A stretch of DNA of 36,746 nucleotides from Roseovarius pacificus (GCF_900142665.1 NZ_FRBR01000024.1:1-36746), one strand, 5' to 3'. Shown: positions 24,364 through 32,869, counted from the first letter of the stretch. Notes: generated by a model from the letters alone, not told the origin. A program made the numbers and translations.

Positions 24364-25782
24364 TCAGCCCTCCGGCACACCGCCATCCGAGCCCGGCAGC
24401 GGATCGTCGTTGCGCTGCCATGGCCGCGCGAGGCCCGCCTGCCGGCAAACATCGCGCAGCGCGGTCTTCAGGCCCTCTTCCAGCACCGGGTGATAGAACG
24501 GCAGGCCCAGCATGTCCGAAGCCGTCATCTCGCATTGGATCGCCCAGGCCAGCAGGTGTGCCAGATGCTCGCCGCCCGGAGCGCAAAGTGCCGCGCCAAC
24601 CAACCGCCCGTCGCTGGCGCGCGCGTATATGTGGGCCAGCCCCTGCACCCGGCCCTCCACCTTGGCACGCCCCTGATCGCCATAGTCGACCTTGCCGCAG
24701 ACATGGCCGGGGCCGTCCGGGATAGAGCCGATCACCGCCCCCTCCGGCCGGGTGAAGGCGATGCTGAGTGGCACCTTGCGTGCGGTCCGGCGCAGGTCGG
24801 GCCAGGCCGCCGCGTTGCGGCCCGCCACGGTGCCCTCGTCTGAGGCTTCATGCAGCACGGGCCGGTCGTGGTTGGCGTCCCCGGCAATGAAGATCGGCGC
24901 GTCGCCGCATTGCATGGTGCCGGGATCAAAGCGCGGCGTGCCGTACTCGTCCAGCTCCAGCCCGGCTTTCTCCAGATCGAGACCGGAGAGGTTCGGCGGG
25001 CGCCCGGCGGCGACCAGCAGCTTGTCGAAACAGGCCTCTCCCCCCTCCCAGGTGAGGGCGACGCCAGCGTTTCGCTCCGATGGTTCGGGTTTGCACCCCA
25101 GACGGATCAGGAAGGCTTTGGTGAGCACCCGGTGCAGCGCCTCGCTGGCCCTGGGTGGCAGCCCGGCCAGCCGGTCGCCAGCATCGAAGACCTTCACCCG
25201 CACGCCCAGGCGGTGCATCGCCTGCGCCAGTTCCAGCCCCAGCGGGCCGGCCCCGATAACGCCGAGGCTCTCCGGCAGATCCTCAAGTTCGAAGATCGTC
25301 TCGTTGGTCAGCAGGTGATCCTTCACCGCCTCATAAGGTTTGGGCAGCGCCGGGCCGGCCCCGGTGGCGATGACCACCGCCCGCGCCTCGACCCGGTCGC
25401 CGGTATCGAGCACCAGTACGCCCGACGCCTCGAAGCGTGCGCAGGCCTTCAGGCAGGTGCCCTCCGGCAGTGCGTCGATGGACTGGCGGACGCCCCGGAC
25501 GAAATCGTCACGCAGCCGGCGCACCCGCTTCAGCACCGCCCGCCCGTCGACCCTGGGCTCAGCCATAACGCCAAGATCCCTTGCCTTGCGTGCCCCGTGG
25601 GCGGCATCGGCGGCGGCAATCAGCAACTTGGATGGCATGCAGCCGACGGTGGCGCAGGTCGTTCCCGCAAAGGCAGGGTCGATCAGCAGTGTCGTGGCGC
25701 CAGCCTGGCGTGCGTGATGCTCCGCCGCTAGCCCGGCGGTACCCGCGCCGATCACCGCGACATCAGTGTTGTATGTGGCCAT
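24364..25782 (-). CDS. class I pyridine nucleotide-disulfide oxidoreductase (dihydrolipoyl dehydrogenase-like)
   Basis: A 472-residue flavoprotein of the lipoamide dehydrogenase/mercuric reductase/glutathione reductase group. It has the N-terminal FAD site VIGAGTAGLAAEHHAR, the redox disulfide TTCATVGCMPSK, the NAD(P) site GVIGAGPLGLELA near residue 180, the second FAD motif FIAGDAN near residue 300, and the C-terminal dimer domain with FYHPVLEEGLK supplying the catalytic His. No N-terminal metal-binding domain and no C-terminal Cys pair are present, so mercuric reductase is unlikely. No 2-oxoacid dehydrogenase genes are nearby, so its electron partner is unknown. A GTG at 25788 lies too close to the ribosome site AAAGGAG, so I chose the ATG at 25782. 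Confidence 0.85.
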   Translation of the reverse strand: MATYNTDVAVIGAGTAGLAAEHHARQAGATTLLIDPAFAGTTCATVGCMPSKLLIAAADAAHGARKARDLGVMAEPRVDGRAVLKRVRRLRDDFVRGVRQSIDALPEGTCLKACARFEASGVLVLDTGDRVEARAVVIATGAGPALPKPYEAVKDHLLTNETIFELEDLPESLGVIGAGPLGLELAQAMHRLGVRVKVFDAGDRLAGLPPRASEALHRVLTKAFLIRLGCKPEPSERNAGVALTWEGGEACFDKLLVAAGRPPNLSGLDLEKAGLELDEYGTPRFDPGTMQCGDAPIFIAGDANHDRPVLHEASDEGTVAGRNAAAWPDLRRTARKVPLSIAFTRPEGAVIGSIPDGPGHVCGKVDYGDQGRAKVEGRVQGLAHIYARASDGRLVGAALCAPGGEHLAHLLAWAIQCEMTASDMLGLPFYHPVLEEGLKTALRDVCRQAGLARPWQRNDDPLPGSDGGVPEG

Positions 25783-26395
25783 CTGCACCTCTCCTTTCGC
25801 CTACAGACCCAACCTCGCGCGCAAGACGAGGCTCCCCGGCACCGGCGGGGCCGGTCAGAAACAAAAGCCCGTGCCCCGCCTTCTAACCACAAGATCCCAA
25901 CCCGCAGTGAGCGACCCAAGGGCCGATGAAAAGGGACACGTGAACGAAATCCTCGATGACCTGTGCGGCGGCATGTCAGTGCGGTGCAACACCTGCCCGA
26001 GGCTCCAGTCCTGCGCTTATGGCACGCGGCTGAGCATCTCTAGGTGGAAGTCGTCCGAGCCAACGATGCAGTCAAGTTTCTTCTCGCACGTCCCTGCCGC
26101 GCTGGACCGTTTTGCCATCGGACATTTTCCTCCATAAGGGCCGCGGCCACTTACAGAGTAAACAGCCCAAGCCGCGTCACGTTCCATTCCGCACTTTCCG
26201 ATACGCGTATATCCGCCGCTCGTACTGGAAGTCTGGATGAGATTTTCCATCCTGCTGGAATATCCCACCAACAGCGCTGTTCAGATTCCGATACAGGTAG
26301 CGCGATCCGCTTAGGCAGTCCGAGCTGGCAAGAGAAATAGCCAGACGCTGAAAGTTCTCCAGCGTGTTCGTGATCGTCAATTGGCGACGGCGCTC
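25783..26395. other. accessory intergenic stretch, no recognisable gene
   Basis: About 600 nt without a recognisable gene, between the flavoprotein gene and the IS481 remnant. A short plus-strand frame from a GTG at 25940, preceded by AAGGGAC, would code 65 residues with a CNTCPRLQSC cysteine cluster. It has no known match to me and decays into sequence of non-coding character. From about 26150 the base composition becomes less GC-rich than the flanking housekeeping DNA. This is probably debris from earlier insertions. Confidence 0.35.
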
Positions 26396-26780
26396 CTTCC
26401 CGACGTACTAAGGCATTCAGTTCGCCGACCAGCCCCGGAACAGGAACACCGTCTATTCGCGGCAGATGTGCTTCAACATGATCCGCGAGGCCGGCGGGAT
26501 CGAGCACCGGCTAATCAAGCCAAACCACCCTTGGGCCAACGGTCAGGTCGAGCGGATGAACCGAACGATCAAAGAGGCCACCGTCAAACGCTTCCACTAC
26601 AATCGCCACGATCAACTCGACACCCACCTCGTCGACTCCGTCGCCGCTTACAGCTTTGCCCGCAGACTCAAGACTCTCAGCGGCCTGACGCCATACGAAT
26701 ACATCTGCAAGATCTGGACATCGGAGTAAGACAGATTCATCCTCAATCCGATCCACCAGATATCGGGACTGAACACCTAG
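26396..26780 (+). pseudogene. IS481-family transposase remnant, C-terminal part with internal stop
   Basis: The frame coding GIQFADQPRNRN, HRLIKPNHPWANGQVERMNR, RFHYNRHDQL and LTPYEYICKIWTSE matches the C-terminal half of an IS481-type integrase-core transposase, including the catalytic Glu region (NGQVERMNR). The 5' half is absent and the join at about 26395-26410 is broken by a stop before GIQF. An in-frame TAA at 26727-26729 interrupts the usual tail, which continues as DRFILNPIHQ to a stop at 26778-26780. The element is non-functional. Confidence 0.75.
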
Positions 26781-26783
26781 CAA

Positions 26784-27240
26784 TCCCGATCCGAGAACTT
26801 GTGATCGAAATTCGGGAGGAACCGGCTGAACTCGACAAGCGTATCACCTCTTTCAACCGCAGAATCCGAATTCTATTCCGGTCGAATAAAGCCTGCCAGC
26901 GCATCGTCCAGATCAAAGGGATCGGACGGATCACGGCGACAGCCATGTTCGCGGCAGCCGGTGATCAGAGCTGTTTTTGAAATGGGCGGGAATTCGCGGC
27001 TTGGCTCCGGCTGGTTTCAAGGCAAAGATCGAGCGGTGGAAAAGCGCGGCTCTTCGGCATCAGCAAGCGCGGAGACCGTTACCTGAGGACGTTGGCTCGG
27101 GCTGTCTTGGGCAAGGCCCGCAGTAAGACGGATGCAAGAAGTCTTTGAATCGATCGGCTGCACGAGAGGCAGCATCCAAATGTTGTAGCTGTCGCGTTGG
27201 CCAACAAGAACGCGAGGATCATTTGGTCTGCCTTGCATGG
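26784..27240 (+). pseudogene. IS110-family transposase remnant with two in-frame stops
   Basis: A single frame codes ELDKRITSFNRRIRILF, IVQIKGIGRITATAMFAAAGD, NGREFAAWLRLV, LFGISKRGDRYLRTL and RQHPNVVAVALANKNARI, which is the C-terminal Transposase_20 half of an IS110/IS1111 element. TGA codons at 26978-26980 and 27146-27148 interrupt it; the second sits where the family normally has Trp. The N-terminal DEDD catalytic half is missing. It abuts the IS481 remnant, so the two decayed elements lie directly head to tail upstream of the methyl halide gene region. Confidence 0.75.
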
Positions 27241-27606
27241 AACGAATACTACGATCCAACGCGCGACGCCGCAGTCGGCTGAGGTGACCGAGGAGACTGA
27301 TCAAGAGGGCCCCCGCGCCCGAGAAATTGCAGCACCCTGGCCAGGGATGGCGAAACGGTCGCTCCCATCGCATTCCGAACCTGATATGTGGACCGGCACG
27401 ACAACTGCCGATGCTCCGAGGGCATTGAAGAGAAAGCATGTGGAAATCCGTCGGGCCCACGGCGACGAAGTATCGGGCCACTCAAGGAAGCCGAATATAC
27501 GTTTCTAATTGCGAAACTCGAACCCGACCAGATCAGACGGGGTCCATATACATCCAAACATGCACGCCGATTCAGATATTGGACTGACACTTCCTGCCGG
27601 CAGCAA
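27241..27606. other. intergenic stretch before the TetR gene, nothing identified
   Basis: About 366 nt between the IS110 remnant and the end of the TetR gene. Open frames exist on both strands but none resembles a known protein or has a good start. A segment at 27358-27430 shows a faint 5S-rRNA-like string (CCCATCGCATTCCGAAC), which I do not accept as a gene. This is probably decayed IS-flanking DNA. Confidence 0.35.
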
Positions 27607-28221
27607 TCAGGCGACGGCAGGCTGTGCCTTGCGTGGCCAGGCCGCAAGGGCGGCCTCTGCAGCGGTGCGCGCGGCACCCGCGGCCTCGCGATTCCCCTCG
27701 TAGGCCGAGATAATCGACCCTTTCATCAGAATATGCCACATCTCGGAAAACTGCTGTGGACGCTCCAACCCGGCATCCTGCGCGAAACCGGAAACGATCG
27801 ACCGGATATTGGCCAGATGACGGGCCGCCGCACGGTGAATTGGCGAATTCATCTCACACTCCAGAAGTATGTTGATAAAGCCGCACCCCTCGTAATCACG
27901 CTTGCGAAACCATTCGTCGAACACATCGAAAATCGCAAGCAGCCGCTCGGCCGGTTCCGCAGTACGCTTGCGCACCTCGGCTTCGAGCCAGTCATGAGTC
28001 CAGACATCCTCGCGCATTTCCAGAAATGCCAGAACGAGTTCCTCCTTGGACCTGAAATGTTTGTAAAGACTTGCCTTGGCACAGCCGGAATCGGCAAGGA
28101 TCGTATCGATCCCGACCTGACTGGTCCCCCGGCTGCTGAACAGCCGGTACGCGGATTGGAGTATCCGCTCCCGTGCGCCCTTTGGTCTTGCTTCACTCAC
28201 GTCGTTTGGCCTCTGCAACAT
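27607..28221 (-). CDS. TetR-family transcriptional regulator
   Basis: A 204-residue regulator. The N-terminal helix-turn-helix (about 16-62) is clear: ARERILQSAYRLFSSRG, then GIDTILADSGCAKASLYKHFRSKEELV. The C-terminal ligand-binding domain is typical of the TetR_C family, with AAARHLANIRSIVSGFAQDAGL and a single Cys pair region ECxxxFINILLE-like (CGFINILLECEM). The start at 28221 is a choice: an upstream ATG at 28260 would add 13 residues, and neither has a strong ribosome site. It is divergent from cmuB, with a TetR-type palindrome between them, so it most likely controls the methyl halide operon. The inducer could be the methyl halide or a product; this is inference. Confidence 0.85.
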   Translation of the reverse strand: MLQRPNDVSEARPKGARERILQSAYRLFSSRGTSQVGIDTILADSGCAKASLYKHFRSKEELVLAFLEMREDVWTHDWLEAEVRKRTAEPAERLLAIFDVFDEWFRKRDYEGCGFINILLECEMNSPIHRAAARHLANIRSIVSGFAQDAGLERPQQFSEMWHILMKGSIISAYEGNREAAGAARTAAEAALAAWPRKAQPAVA

Positions 28222-28393
28222 GCCCCTGGAACGGACCTGAACACTGCGCCAGACCCTCATAGGATGAATAGGGCGGATGAACCGGAAAAACAAGTCTGTG
28301 CGCAGAATTGCCGCATATAAAGAATGACTTTTCCACATCTTCCGAACCGCACAACGCAATAAAAAAAGACCCATAACGTCAATCCTGAATGAT

Positions 28394-28426
28394 TTGTTGC
28401 AATAATAAATAGACAGACTAGTCTGT
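28394..28426 (+). promoter_or_regulatory. candidate cmu promoter with TetR-type operator
   Basis: ACAGACTAGTCTGT at 28413-28426 is a perfect 14-bp palindrome of the kind bound by TetR dimers. It lies 51 nt before the cmuB ATG. A weak -35-like TTGTTG (28394-28399) is 17 nt before ACTAGT (28417-28422), so the palindrome would cover the -10 region and binding would block transcription. The surrounding 28380-28430 is AT-rich, unlike the genes around it. The promoter hexamers are guesses; the palindrome is plain. Confidence 0.6.
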
Positions 28427-28477
28427 ACTTAAGAATCGGGGAGGAGGACCCCGTGCACATCAGGGAGGAGAAAACAG

Positions 28478-29392
28478 ATGGCCGAACCAAAGCCGGTCCG
28501 TATCGGGAATTGCGTTGTGGGCGGACCGCTCGGATCGCATACCGGACTCGCAGTGGGAAGTATCTTCTATGACAATCATTCCATTGTCGAAGACGCGTTT
28601 CAGGGAACCTTCAACGCCGAAAAGGCCGCGGGCCTCATCGACCGGGTCAACGAGCTTGCCCGCCGCCACGGCATCCAGATGGCCTTCGATGTGATCGGCT
28701 CGGACCCGGATGCCTTCTGCAAGTTCATCGACTTCACCGCAGACCGCACCGACCTGCCCCTTTTGCTCAACGCCACCGAAGCCGAGGTGCGCATCGCCGG
28801 TCTCGAATTCGCCGCGAAAAAAGGCATTCTGGATCGGTCCATCTTTGCCTCTCTGAACGAGGACACCGAGGACGAGGAAATCGAGGCACTGGGCCGCCAC
28901 AAACCCGCTGCCGTCATGATCCTCGCCAACGATGTCGGCGATCCGACACCGGAAGGTTCGGTCGAAATGGTGCGCTCCCACTTTCAGCCGATGCTCGACG
29001 AAATCGGCTGCGACGCACCCATTGTCGATCTCGGCGTCATGGACGCGCCTTCGGTCGGCATCGCCATGCGTGGAATTCAGGCGATCCGCGAGGAATTCGG
29101 GTATCCGGCCGGATGCGCCTTCTCCAACTGCTTCCCGCAATGGACAGGGCTGTCTTCGCTCGGCAAGGATTACGTGAACCTCTCCCTGGCCACCGCGATG
29201 GTCTGCTGTCGCATGGCGGGCGGCGATTTCCTGCATTACGGAATCGTCGAAAAATCCCGCGCGATGGCGCATGCGCTCGGCTCTGCCGAGGTCTTCCTTG
29301 GTTTCGCGGCAATGGAACTCGACGGTCATGCGCTTCCCGAGGGCCATGCCCTTCTGAAGATGTTCAAGCTGGCCGAGGCCAAAGCCGCATGA
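28478..29392 (+). CDS. cmuB: methylcobalamin:tetrahydrofolate methyltransferase CmuB
   Basis: A 304-residue protein of the MtrH/CmuB family (TIM-barrel, pterin-binding methyltransferase fold). It starts MAEPKPVRIGNCVVGG and has motifs typical of MtrH: FDVIGSDPDAFCKFIDF, LPLLLNATEAEVRIAGLE, VGDPTPEGS and DLGVMDAPSVGIAMRG. In chloromethane degraders CmuB moves the methyl group from CmuA's corrinoid to tetrahydrofolate. The ribosome site GGGAGGAG is just upstream. It is first in the cmu operon and overlaps cmuC by ATGA. MtrH homologs also occur in other methyltransferase systems, but cmuA and cmuC next door settle the assignment. Confidence 0.93.
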   Translation: MAEPKPVRIGNCVVGGPLGSHTGLAVGSIFYDNHSIVEDAFQGTFNAEKAAGLIDRVNELARRHGIQMAFDVIGSDPDAFCKFIDFTADRTDLPLLLNATEAEVRIAGLEFAAKKGILDRSIFASLNEDTEDEEIEALGRHKPAAVMILANDVGDPTPEGSVEMVRSHFQPMLDEIGCDAPIVDLGVMDAPSVGIAMRGIQAIREEFGYPAGCAFSNCFPQWTGLSSLGKDYVNLSLATAMVCCRMAGGDFLHYGIVEKSRAMAHALGSAEVFLGFAAMELDGHALPEGHALLKMFKLAEAKAA

Positions 29393-30615
29393 CGACCCCG
29401 CCGCATATACTGGCGCGGATCATGCGTGAACGGGTGCCCGTCGATATCGGCACCACGTCGCTGACCGCGTTGCGCACCACCGCGATTCCAAACCGCGCAG
29501 CCCCCAATGTGGCGCATCCGGTCTATGAAACGCTGCCGCTTGCAGCCAGTGAATGCGCCTCCCTGGGATCTGATTTTCAACGGGTCGGGCCGCTCTGGCC
29601 CCGTCCCGACCGGCAGGATGGCGAGTTGCTGGATTCCTACGGCGTGACATGGCTGGAACACGAAGGCAATCGCGCACCTTTCCGTCACCCGCTCGAACAT
29701 GCCCAATGGCGTCAGCTGGCTCGCCATCCGCGCCCCCAACTGCCGGAAAAGGCGCAGCTTGCCCAGGATGGATCGACGCTTCTGACCGTGCTCGACGCGC
29801 CCTGTCCCGGCTTGCTGGATACCTGTTTCCTGCTGCGCAACGGCTGGCAGTTCATGATGGACCTGACCGAGGATTTCCGCGTGGCAAGCGCATTGCTCGA
29901 CTGGGCGCTGGATACGATCGAAACAGCCTATGACGCGGCTTTGGCCGCCTTGCCCCAAGACCCGGACGTGATCGTCTATGGTGACGACCTCGGCTTTGAA
30001 TCCGGCATGTATCTGTCTGACCTCGATTTTCGCACCTTCATCTTTCCACGCCTTCAGACGTTGCTGACCCGGCTGCGCCGGAAATCCGGCGCGATGATCT
30101 GCTTTCATTCCTGTGGCGCGATCCGGTCGATTTGCGGCGATCTGGCGGAACTGGGCGTGGATATGATGAATCTCGATTTCTATGCCAAGAACATGATCCT
30201 GTCCGAGGTCCGCAAGGAACTGCCCGGGGACATGATCCTGCACGGTCCGGTCAACCTCGCCGCCATTGGGCGCGCTGTCGAAAATGCGGACGGCGCAGCG
30301 TTGGCGATCCTCTCCGAAGAGGTCGCCCGGGCGGTCCCCTGCATTGTCGCCCCGCTCGACAGCATCGCCACCTGCGAGGATATGCAGCAAAACGTCCGCG
30401 GGGCCGCCTTCGTTCGGGCGCTCTCCGCTGAAAACCTCGATGCGTTGCGCAGATACGGCCCGGTCAAACCCGTGATCGACAAGGCGGCAGCCATCGCATT
30501 GGACAGCACGATGCCGGAACTGGGCGCGCACGACATCCGGACCGGGGCAATGCCGCAACACGCCACCGGCCCCGATGAAAGAGGCGGAGCCATACACCGC
30601 CCGCGCCTCATCTGA
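29389..30615 (+). CDS. cmuC: methyl halide utilisation methyltransferase-like protein CmuC
   Basis: A 408-residue member of the uroporphyrinogen decarboxylase (UroD) superfamily, like the MtaA/MtbA methyltransferases. A probable zinc-ligand pair His240-Ser-Cys242 is in FHSCGAI, with a further Cys in AVPCIVAPLDS. Genetic work on chloromethane degraders, as I recall it, found cmuC needed for growth on CH3Cl, but its exact step is not settled. The start ATG overlaps the cmuB stop, and the frame that is open upstream inside cmuB is not used. It is 23 nt before cmuA. Its N-terminal 100 residues are not UroD-like in an obvious way. Confidence 0.88.
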   Translation: MTTPPHILARIMRERVPVDIGTTSLTALRTTAIPNRAAPNVAHPVYETLPLAASECASLGSDFQRVGPLWPRPDRQDGELLDSYGVTWLEHEGNRAPFRHPLEHAQWRQLARHPRPQLPEKAQLAQDGSTLLTVLDAPCPGLLDTCFLLRNGWQFMMDLTEDFRVASALLDWALDTIETAYDAALAALPQDPDVIVYGDDLGFESGMYLSDLDFRTFIFPRLQTLLTRLRRKSGAMICFHSCGAIRSICGDLAELGVDMMNLDFYAKNMILSEVRKELPGDMILHGPVNLAAIGRAVENADGAALAILSEEVARAVPCIVAPLDSIATCEDMQQNVRGAAFVRALSAENLDALRRYGPVKPVIDKAAAIALDSTMPELGAHDIRTGAMPQHATGPDERGGAIHRPRLI

Positions 30616-30638
30616 AATCCTAAAAGGGAGGAAACGGA

Positions 30639-32489
30639 ATGACCCGACAAATGACCAGCCGCGAAAGGCTTTTCGCCGCCGTAACGATGACCGAACAGCC
30701 CGATCAGGTGCCGGTCGTGCCCCTGCTGATGACACGCGGCATCCGCGAGGGCGGCGTCCGGGTGGACCAGGTCCTGCTCGATGGCGAGGCCCAAGCCCAC
30801 GCCAAGAAGAAATCGCTCGACAAGTTCGGTGGCGACGTGATCATCGCAGGCACCGACCTGTTCACCCCCGTGGAATGCGTTCCGGGCTGCGAACTGGATT
30901 ACCTGCCTTACGCGCAGCCCTCGCTGGTGACGCACCCGACACCGACCAAAGAGGCGTTCTACCGCTTCAAGGAAAAATACGAGAAGGAAGGCTTCCAGCC
31001 CTCCAAACGTGTGCTGGCGATACAGGACGAGGCCCGCACCTATGTGAAAATGGGCCTGAAGGACACCCATGCGATCCCCACGCCGGTCGGCGGCCCGATC
31101 ACCACGGCACAGCTGATGACCGGCTCGTCGGAATTCCTGACGCTTCTGTCGGAAGACCCGGACTACGCGCTGGAAGTGACCGATCTGGCACTCGACATCG
31201 TCAAGAACGTCTGCCGCATGATGTTCGAGGCCGGGATAGACGTGTGCAACATTCTCGATCCCTTCAACTCCTCCGACATCCTGCCGCCCGAGGTCTACCG
31301 CAAGCACGGACTGCCCTATCAGAAGGAACTGTTCCGCTACATCAACGAGGATCTGAAGGGCATTGGCTTTACCCACACCTGCACCTTCACTCAGCCGATC
31401 TGGCGCGATATCGCGGAAAACGGTTGTTTCAACTTCAACGGTGACATGTATCCCGGCATGGACAAGGCCAAGCAGGCGATCGGCGGGCAGATTTCGCTAA
31501 TGGGCACGCTATCACCTTACTCCACCCTCATGCACGGCACGACTGACGAGGTTCGCAACGAGGTCAAGAAAATCGCGGCGGAAGTCGGCTACAACGGTGG
31601 CTGCATCGTCATGCCGGGATGCGACATCGACTGGAACATTCCCGAAGAGAACATGCACGCGATGATCCAGCAATGTGCCGAAATCAAGTATCCCATGGAT
31701 GTGGCCGCGCTTGGCGACCTGTCCGACGTATACCTTGCCGGCCATCCCAAGCACCCCGGCAAGCGGTCGTCGTCGGCGCAGGAGGACGAGAAGGTCGTTG
31801 CGACCGAAAGCGGCGAGACCAAGCCGGCCTCGCCCGTGGACGAGGTCAACCAGAATCTGGTCGAAGCCATCATGGAATATGACGGCGACAAGGCGCGGGA
31901 ATGGGTCCAGATCGGCCTGGATCGCGGCATGACCGCCCAGGAAATCGTCTTTGACGGGCTGTCCTTTGGCATGAAGATCGTCGGCGATATGTACGAACGC
32001 AACGAACGCTTCGTCACCGACATGCTCAAGGCCGCCAAGACCATGGACAAGGCGATGCCGATCCTGACGCCGCTTTTGGAAAACTCGGGCGGGGGCGACG
32101 GACCGACAGGCACCGTGGTTGTCGGGCTCGTGCGCGGCAACACTCAGGACATCGGCAAGAATCTGGTGTGCCTGATGCTCAAGGCCAACGGGTTCAACGT
32201 CATTGATCTGGGCAAGAACGTGAAACCCGAGAAGTTCATCGAAACTGCCGAAGAACACGACGCCGTCGCCATCGGCATGTCGGTGATGACGAACTCGTCC
32301 TCGGTCTATGTCGAAAAGACCAAGCAACTGCTCGAAGAGCAGGGCATAGGAGACAAGTATCTTCTGATGTTCGGCGGGGCCGCCGCGAATGTCGGGCTGG
32401 GCCGCCAGATGGGGATCGAATACGGCATCGACGCCAACGCTGCCGTAAGTCTCGTCAAGGATCACCTCTCCAAACGGCTCGCCGCCTGA
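30639..32489 (+). CDS. cmuA: chloromethane methyltransferase-corrinoid fusion CmuA
   Basis: A 616-residue two-domain protein and the hallmark enzyme of the pathway. Residues about 1-350 form a UroD-type methyltransferase domain with probable zinc ligands His246-x-Cys248 (THTCTF) and Cys328 (MPGCDI). After a Lys/Glu-rich linker, residues about 400-616 form a corrinoid-binding domain with a helical cap and a B12-binding Rossmann part (VVVGLVRGNTQDIGKN, then FGGAAAN). The usual DxHxxG cobalt-ligand motif reads NTQDIG, with Gln503 where the His should be; I recall the same absence in other CmuA proteins. It transfers the methyl group of CH3Cl or CH3Br to its own corrinoid. A GGGAGGAAA ribosome site precedes the ATG. 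Confidence 0.95.
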   Translation: MTRQMTSRERLFAAVTMTEQPDQVPVVPLLMTRGIREGGVRVDQVLLDGEAQAHAKKKSLDKFGGDVIIAGTDLFTPVECVPGCELDYLPYAQPSLVTHPTPTKEAFYRFKEKYEKEGFQPSKRVLAIQDEARTYVKMGLKDTHAIPTPVGGPITTAQLMTGSSEFLTLLSEDPDYALEVTDLALDIVKNVCRMMFEAGIDVCNILDPFNSSDILPPEVYRKHGLPYQKELFRYINEDLKGIGFTHTCTFTQPIWRDIAENGCFNFNGDMYPGMDKAKQAIGGQISLMGTLSPYSTLMHGTTDEVRNEVKKIAAEVGYNGGCIVMPGCDIDWNIPEENMHAMIQQCAEIKYPMDVAALGDLSDVYLAGHPKHPGKRSSSAQEDEKVVATESGETKPASPVDEVNQNLVEAIMEYDGDKAREWVQIGLDRGMTAQEIVFDGLSFGMKIVGDMYERNERFVTDMLKAAKTMDKAMPILTPLLENSGGGDGPTGTVVVGLVRGNTQDIGKNLVCLMLKANGFNVIDLGKNVKPEKFIETAEEHDAVAIGMSVMTNSSSVYVEKTKQLLEEQGIGDKYLLMFGGAAANVGLGRQMGIEYGIDANAAVSLVKDHLSKRLAA

Positions 32490-32513
32490 CCTGCCGCAGC
32501 CAAGGGGCCCCAA

Positions 32514-32531
32514 CCCCGCCATGGTGCGGGG
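32514..32531 (+). other. hairpin between cmuA and fmdB
   Basis: CCCCGC (32514-32519) and GCGGGG (32526-32531) form a tight hairpin with a 6-nt loop that can itself pair partly. No T-run follows. It may stabilise the 3' end of the cmuBCA message or set lower expression of the downstream genes, rather than act as a terminator. Confidence 0.45.
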
Positions 32532-32554
32532 CTCCTCATCCGAAAGGAAACCAG

Positions 32555-32869
32555 ATGCCGATCTACACCTTCAGATGCGACGATTGCGATGCCGGACGCG
32601 AAGTCATGGCCGAGTATCGAGAGGCCGAGGCGCTGGAACTGATGTGCTTCGCCTGCGGCGGCACGATGCGGCGGGCGCCGGTGATGACGCTCAATGTGAT
32701 CGGGCCCGCCATTCAGGCCAGGAAGGCGGAAAAGGCCCACGAGGAAAAAGCCTATTTCGCCAAGGCCTGCGGTCACAAATACGCCTGTCATTGCGGCGTG
32801 AAACTGACCCGGCAGAACCCGTTCAAGCAGGACATCCGCGCCGCGCACGGCTTTACCGACGACGCCTGA
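32555..32869 (+). CDS. fmdB: FmdB-like zinc ribbon protein
   Basis: A 104-residue protein whose first 40 residues are an FmdB/CxxC_CXXC_SSSS-type zinc ribbon: MPIYTFRCDDC, with Cys8, Cys11, Cys31 and Cys34 as ligands. The tail contains a second Cys/His group (CGHKYACHCG). The family name comes from a putative regulator of formamidase. The same gene follows cmuA in Hyphomicrobium cmu clusters, to my recollection. Its role in methyl halide use is unknown; it may regulate expression or help in cofactor handling. AAAGGA lies 7 nt before the ATG. Confidence 0.85.
   Translation: MPIYTFRCDDCDAGREVMAEYREAEALELMCFACGGTMRRAPVMTLNVIGPAIQARKAEKAHEEKAYFAKACGHKYACHCGVKLTRQNPFKQDIRAAHGFTDDA

Noticed and set aside
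24364..25782. Mercuric reductase identity for the flavoprotein
   Set aside because: No N-terminal HMA metal-binding domain, no C-terminal vicinal Cys pair and no mer genes nearby. It is kept as a general disulfide oxidoreductase.
27340..27480. 5S rRNA-like segment on the plus strand before the TetR gene
   Set aside because: CCCATCGCATTCCGAAC and a later CCGATGCTCC resemble 5S rRNA, but there is an insertion in the conserved core, no closing stem between the ends and no neighbouring rRNA. A covariance search with the Rfam 5S model would settle it; a score below threshold would confirm rejection.
32514..32531. Terminator splitting the cmu operon after cmuA
   Set aside because: The hairpin has no T-run, and fmdB has its own ribosome site only 23 nt later. 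The downstream genes are known partners, so an RNA stability element is likelier.
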